DNA of 64,000 bases from Glycine soja (lineage: Eukaryota; Streptophyta; Magnoliopsida; Fabales; Fabaceae): NCBI RefSeq assembly GCF_004193775.1, contig NC_041011.1:13448968-13512967 (forward strand). The letters are read 5' to 3'. The stretch's first letter is position 1; every line of letters begins with the position of its first letter. Below, piece after piece: positions 58,161 to 64,000 of the stretch. A program made the translations under genes and the position numbers. The notes under the pieces were generated by a model. It worked only from the letters and a program-made list of their open reading frames with translations, did no database searches and was not told where the DNA came from.

Positions 58161-58482
58161 TGGGGTTTAGGGTTTACTTATTTTAAGGTTAAGGGTTGAG
58201 GATTTAGTTTGTTTGTTGTAAGGTTTTATATTTTACTTAGCCTAGGGTATATGGTTTAGGGTTTAGGATTTAGGGATTGGGGCTTAGGGTTCACGTAGTA
58301 TTGGGTTTAGAGTTGATTGATTTTAGTGTTAGGTTATAAGGGTTATGGCTTACTGAGTTTATGGTTTATGGTTGATTTAGTTAAGTGTTAGTTTTTAGGG
58401 TTTATGGCTTAGTTGGTTTATGGTTTATCGATTAGGATTTATGGAATTAGGGTTTAGGGTTTACTCATTTTAGGGATAAGGG
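58161..58482. repeat. Telomere-like TTTAGGG tract inside the Mutator-like element
   Basis: About 320 bp of GGTTTAGGGTTTA and variants (TTATGGTTTATGG, GGATTTAGGGATT) on the plus strand, without a perfect array. It lies between the 3' ends of the transposase and PMD genes. Confidence 0.88.
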
Positions 58483-58619
58483 AACATAATCTATTTAGCC
58501 GAAGAACTTAATAGTCAAATACTACATAAACGCAAATTTAAACCTTAGTGATAACATACGTAGTTTGTCAAATAATATTGCATACATATATCCTATACTA
58601 GTTAATCAATCGCAACTAT

Positions 58620-60662
58620 CTTCATGTGTCCTATGCCCTATGTATCCCTTCTTTGTCTGGACCAAACATAAACATTTTGTTGCTCAGTGACACCCCTAGC
58701 CAATCTCAGGCAGTGCTCGGTCAGAGTGTATGCTTTAGTTCCAGTAGTAACCATCCTCATGTTGATCATGTGTTTGAAACTTTCTGTTATCCTTTGGCAA
58801 GAGTACTACAACATTGACAAGAAAGTAAAAAAAAATAACTATTGAAAGCATGACACAAAAAAATACTAAGAATGAATTGAAATAATATTATACCACTGCA
58901 TGTTGAGGCATATCTACATCAGCAGCTATAGGTGCAGGTAGTCATGGCATAGCTACTATGTTGACGGCCTGTTGAGGAGGATCTGGTACAATAAATGTAT
59001 CATCATGCACCACGAGTGGATGTCTAGGAGGCTTCCTAGGCTATGTCAAACTCATGAAGGGGTGAGATATCCTATAGAACCACTCTATGTAGTATGTTGA
59101 ACATTGTCCAAGAGCACGACAAATTTGTCCAACCGGTGCATGGTATTTTGAAAATTGAAGTCGTCTATCATCAATCTCCTTTATAGATAAGGATGGAGCA
59201 GCAGGGTGTGGAGGAATGGTCTGCACATAACCAAACTGTCACACTACCCTATCTGGTTGGTGTATGATAATAGATGAACCCCATCTGATATGTCTAAAAA
59301 ACAATGAGACAAGCTCAAATTCTCTAAATGAACGGTGGTCACCATAAGGAATTCAACAGACAACATCTGATGTCAATCTATCTAAGTGCTTACAATACGT
59401 CAACACTGGTAATGTCTTCCCAGACTTCCATCGACAAGCATGTGGTTTCCTCTCATGATAATCCTCATCAGTAACAATGGAAGCAATTGTAGGGAAATGC
59501 TTGTAGATCCAACATTGCACATATTTTAAAAAAAATTATAAGCAATAGTAAATATAAACTATAAAATTAATAACTTGAGGTAAAAGAAATTATAATTACC
59601 TGTAACAGAGTGACATATCCTGGAAGATGTTTTCTTGTATTCTTTGACGCATAATTTAAAGTGTCATAGATATAGACCAGTTCATCCACTCCCCCATGAA
59701 TAACTTCCAAATTGGTTGAGGTCACAAAATGCGTCAAAGAATACCACACTGACATGTGTGACACTCTTGTTAGCAAATAGTGTGCAACCTACTAGATGAA
59801 ATAAATATGCTCAAGCTTCTAAGGTCCACTGTCTTGCATCACATTTTCTACAATAAATGTCTCACAGCCAAGCTAGGCGAACATATGCCCCTCTGTATTG
59901 AAATGTCTCATCTTTTGCTTCTTGTGTACTGACTTCAAGCAACTCAACTAACAAGTCCACGACTTGGTCTACATTAAGAGCATCGAAGGTAAGGGAGGCA
60001 CCTGTAATGGGCAGATGTAACAAGGATGCCACATCATCGAGGGTTATACTGACCTCTCCTACCGGTAGATGGAAAATACTAGTTTCCTAGTGTCACCTCT
60101 CCGCAAAAGCAGATATAACTCCCCTGTCACCAATGTCCAGCGAACATGTAATCAGAGAACTTAATCCTATAGCAGCCACTATGCCTTAAATCTCAAGTGT
60201 AGGCCTTCCAAATTTCTTTACTTTCCTCCCATGAGAAGCCAACTTTAACTCAGTACACTTCTAAAAAAATTAAAATCAATTCGTTTAGGTTAAATGATAT
60301 ATAGTAATTCAAATATTATATAATTTAACAAATAACTACCTCTCTTGCCCAAACTTTGGCTGTCACATGATAAACATAATCCGTCAACAATGATGTATCT
60401 TGGGGCTCGCCTAGAAAACCTTATGTATCAACACGTACATCATCAGTAACTGGCTTCTGAGGCTCCTCATGAACCTCGTCAGCAGTATGATCGACATGGT
60501 CAACATCCTTAGCAACAACTGCAGTTGTCTGTTGTCTACGTGCTGATGTTGTTAGCCTTCGACGCTAAGGGGCTTCTTCTGCATCACCACCCACATGTCT
60601 CCCTAAAGCTCTTCCTAAAACTCTGCCTAAAGCCCGACTGAATCCCCTGGTTCTAACCATAA
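58620..60662 (-). pseudogene. PMD (MAIN-like) gene carried by the Mutator-like element, broken
   Basis: The minus strand begins at ATG 60660 with MVRTRGFSRALGRVLGRALG and a Thr/Arg/Ala-rich leader (RRRLTTSARRQQTTAVV), broken by stops. It continues with SHGRKVKKFGRP, the PMD core (about 60110-59990), LPGYVTLLQ (59600s), and 59226-59041 with PPHPAAPSLSIKEIDDRRLQF and STYYIEWFYRISHPFMSLT. Several stops and frame changes interrupt it and intron positions are unclear. PMD proteins of the MAIN group act in meristem maintenance and TE silencing; transposon-borne copies have no firmly known role. It converges on the transposase gene. Confidence 0.78.
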
Positions 60663-61689
60663 TCTACAAATTTAAACAGTAAAATAATAGTAATAAATAA
60701 AAAATCTTTTAACTAAATAGTTTACTTTCATATATCTAGTACAAAATTTTTTATCATTCTATTAATCAAAAACTAACTAACAAATTTAGTAATAAATCTT
60801 CTAAAACCCTATTGTGTTATAAAATGTAGTATATTTTAACAAAGATAATAACAACATTTAAATTAACATTAAATGATTAATGTAGAAAACTACAATATAT
60901 CATCAAAATCAAACTACAATTTAATTTATAATATTTTAGAAATTACTATTTAATAAATAATAAATATATTTTTTTTTGAATAACTATTTTAATACTTTTA
61001 TATATTCATAAATCAATATACAAATTCCTTTTTTTTAATTTTTACACTTCACATCACTAATTCTAGTAAACTAAAATATATGATCAAAATATAAGTACAA
61101 TTTTCTTTTTTTATTTCCAATAAATGACTAGTTTATAAATAACTATTTTAATACTTTTAAATATTTATAAATAAATGAAGAAATTCATTATTTTATACTT
61201 CCAAATACTTTTTATATAAATATTTAATATTGTTGGTGTAATACAATTTATACGCTTATATTAATAAAAAAAAACATTTTTCATATATAATATTACCTTT
61301 TCTTCTTTAACTAAATTCTACAATATATACGTTATAAAAAAATTGGGATTTTTGTTGTTTAAATTTTTTATAAAAAACTATTTTAAATATAAAAAATTAT
61401 TAAATTAGTTATTTCAAAAATAACTAAATAATAATAAAATTTATACATTCATTTTTTAAAAAAAATATTCGTAAATAATTTTTTTATTAAATAATTTGAT
61501 TATTAAAAAACAAATTAAATAAAAAAATATAGTTAATTAAATAAATAATTTTTTTTTAAAATAGACAACAATAGTTATTTATAAAATTAAAAAAATAACA
61601 AAAAAATAAAAATTAATTTTTAAATTAAAAATTGTTTCAATTTATAATTTATTAAATAATAAAATAAAGTAAAAACAAAATATAAATTA
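60663..61689. other. Very AT-rich stretch upstream of the PMD gene
   Basis: No coding sequence. Presumably the promoter side of the PMD gene, inside the right end of the Mutator-like element. Confidence 0.5.
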
Positions 61690-61999
61690 CCAATCCATAT
61701 GAATTATACGGATTCCCTAATGCACAATAGTTGCAACATTATAGGGAGAAAGGTTTTCACGGCGACGACGACGATGACGGTGACAGTGAGTTGGAGAAGA
61801 AACCACCAACAAGTGAAGATGAATGGAGGGTTGAAGAAGATCGCAGAGCAAGATGGGATAGCGAAAACAAAAGCAGTAGATGAGGAAACGAATAAATGTA
61901 GGGGATGTTGCTTTTCAATTTTAATTGAAGGGAAAATTCAACAACTCACCTATATTGTTGGGTGCAGAAGAAGAAACAACGGTGTAGGAAGAAAATGCC

Positions 62000-62008
62000 T
62001 TAAACTAA
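62000..62008. repeat. Candidate target duplication of the Mutator-like element, right
   Basis: TTAAACTAA, one mismatch from 53745-53753. Confidence 0.55.
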
Positions 62009-64000
62009 TTACACAAAGCAGAGACCAAATTCGCAACTTAATTATTCAAGTGTAGAGATTCTGACTTCTAAGCTTAATTTGAACCTTGAAATGACATAAT
62101 TGGCCCAAGCTTATTTGTGACAAAATTGAAGGTCTTTTTCTTAGATTTCCAGGGACTATTCACACGCTCCATTTGGAGTTATGTAGTATCTTATATCTCC
62201 TGCACAAGAAAGATATGTCAAGTAAGCACAAAAATCCAAAAATAAGCCACAATTATCAATTGAGCTCAATCATTTGCCTAAGACCAAAACTAAGTTAAGG
62301 TGGGAAAATAGGAGTCAAAGAGAGGTCAAATAAGCTAAAAAGAATAGAAAAATACTAAACTATAAATGATCAATCAAATTCCCCTACACTTTATCTTTTG
62401 CACTCCTAGGCAAAACTAAAAGAAAGACTAAGAAAAAGAAATCAAACTAAAAATAATAATCACAACTAAAAGAAGGTATGAACAAGGTACACATATTTTT
62501 CAATGGATCCTAACAATGGATAAAAATGAGAGAGATGAAAAATGGAAGAATGGTCTCAAGGTAACAAGCAATTCATGAACACATGATTACAAAATGCAAA
62601 GTGGACAAGTAGTCAAGTCAAAATTAAGAATGTACCATGGTGATAGAAATCTCTCAAAGAACAACACTCAACCTTACCAAATGTGTATGTGTTTGTGTTT
62701 ACACTCAAGCACCACATGTAACTAGCACATTCAAATTTTGACAAGATTCTTATCCATTCAACTTGAAATACACATGCATCAAAAGATCAACAGGACTTTT
62801 ATTGGTTTGTAAAGTTTGAGTTAGGTAAGGGTGGATATGAGAAGGATATTTAGGCTAAAACTAAGGGAAAAGAGGGGCAATGGGGAGTAAGTCAACAAGT
62901 AAAAATAGGGTTAGAAACAAAGAAACAAAGTGGAGAATAACAAAATTAAAATAACAAGAACTTACAAGAATGAAAATGACCACAACACGTTTTTTTCTTT
63001 CTTCTTTTCTTTGTTTGTACAATTTTTTTTCTTTTTGAACTTTTGCTTTTTATACTCCAATTTTTTTCTCTTTTCTTTTATTATTTTTCTTTTTTTTCCT
63101 TTTGTTTTCTTCTCTTCTTCTTTTTTTTTATTTTCAACAAGTCACAAGAAAATGAAATAACAAAAACAAAGGAACTTTCATAAACAAAGTACAAATGCCC
63201 CACACTTGTTTGAAACTGACTCCCAAAACAATTACAAGGCCCATTTTCTCCCTAAAGTTTAGGACAACATGGTTTTCCACTTTTTGGCTTGTAATGAACT
63301 ACAAAATGAAAGGAGTTAAAGGCTCAAAGAGGGTGACAATGGATATCAATGCAAGGTAGGCTTATTTGACTAGTGGCTAAAAGAAAGAAGGCCTAAATCA
63401 TCTCAATCAATGCATGTGCAACAATGAATGAAAAAATAGACAAGGCAAAACCTAGAGTAATCTAGCACAAGGGTGAAATCACACATGAAACAACATGAAT
63501 GGAATAATGCAATTCATCCACAAAATCCCAAAACTCACACATGATCCACCTCAATTTTTTTTCAAGCTTACTTATCTCTTCCACAATTGAAATAATGGTT
63601 CACATCAAGCATGAAACCTCTCAACTAAAAATGATACATCTCTCACAATTTATACAAGTTAGAAATCCTATGAAAAAGTGCCAAAATTCAACAAAACATT
63701 AGAAAACATCAACTGCAAAATCTGTATTTTTTTATTTTCTACATATAAAAACAGTAAAAACAACAAAACAAAACAAATGCAGCAAAACAAAAAACAAAAA
63801 ACAGCAACAAAACAGAAACAACATACAGATATAGAAAAAAGACAGAACAGAACAGAACTAAATAGAAACAAAAAACATAATCAGATACAAAAACTAAAAC
63901 AGAATACAGAAAAAGAAATAACAAAAGAAAGAGTAAAAACATAAAATAAAAACAAAGAAAATAGAAAACAAAAAAACAGAAAACAAACAGTTTTTTTTTT
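62009..64000. other. Repetitive noncoding sequence, probably retroelement-derived
   Basis: Contains strongly skewed blocks: an A-rich region (62380-62960), T/C-rich (62985-63135) and an A/C-rich block (63740-63990). Phrases such as CCCCTACACTTTATCTTTTG and ACTCCTAGGCAAAACTAAAAG resemble the untranslated part of legume gypsy elements. No polypurine tract, LTR pair or coding domain could be shown. Open frames here follow composition and are not supported. Confidence 0.4.

Noticed and set aside
63668..63944. Small proteins on both strands near the right edge
   Set aside because: Low-complexity A/C-rich sequence gives Lys/Asn-rich or Phe/Leu-rich frames in every direction.

Overview
The window is plant nuclear DNA, most likely from a legume close to soybean (Glycine). 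The two conserved genes are split by many introns, the base composition is AT-rich, and the repeats (AVT-type transporter and TFIIIC neighbours, LINEs, copia and Tat/Ogre-like LTRs, Mutator-like elements carrying plant mobile domain (PMD) genes, a tRNA-derived SINE) fit a TE-rich legume segment. The species assignment is inference. I saw no CRISPR array, bacterial operon or convincing RNA gene.

Layout. 1-800 is degenerate telomere-like CCCTAAA sequence, followed by a broken PMD gene (about 1.2-3.1 kb, minus). 4190-11211 (plus) is a 12-exon AVT1-type vacuolar amino-acid transporter gene that I could assemble into a 548-residue frame. One of its introns has strong U12 signals and needs unusual AT-AA ends. 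12313-14845 is an internally deleted copia element with a clean 5-bp target duplication. 16341-39782 (plus) is a 14-exon gene for a WD40/zinc-finger protein resembling TFIIIC 90-kDa subunit (GTF3C4), 827 residues. Two of its introns are swollen by transposons. Intron 6 (10.8 kb) holds a nearly intact full-length LINE with a second, 5'-truncated LINE nested in its 3' UTR. Intron 9 (4.9 kb) holds a decayed copia element split by a 2.26-kb solo LTR.

From 39.8 to 53.7 kb there is no convincing intact gene. It contains a broken type I MADS-box gene, an unrecognised minus-strand coding candidate at 50.5-51.6 kb, several MITE/foldback elements (one of 720 bp with an 8-bp duplication), and tandem duplications. 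53754-61999 is a complete but decayed 8.2-kb Mutator-like element. It has terminal inverted repeats, a FAR1/MULE transposase with an OTU-like tail that lacks its catalytic block, a telomere-like TTTAGGG tract, and a convergent PMD gene. The rest to 64 kb is repetitive noncoding sequence.

The two host genes are transcribed in the same direction but are functionally unrelated (vacuolar amino-acid transport; RNA polymerase III transcription). The more unusual material lies in the mobile elements: the PMD plus telomere-like tract pairing seen at both ends of the window, the nested LINEs with an ATGA overlap between ORF1 and ORF2, and the putative U12 AT-AA intron.
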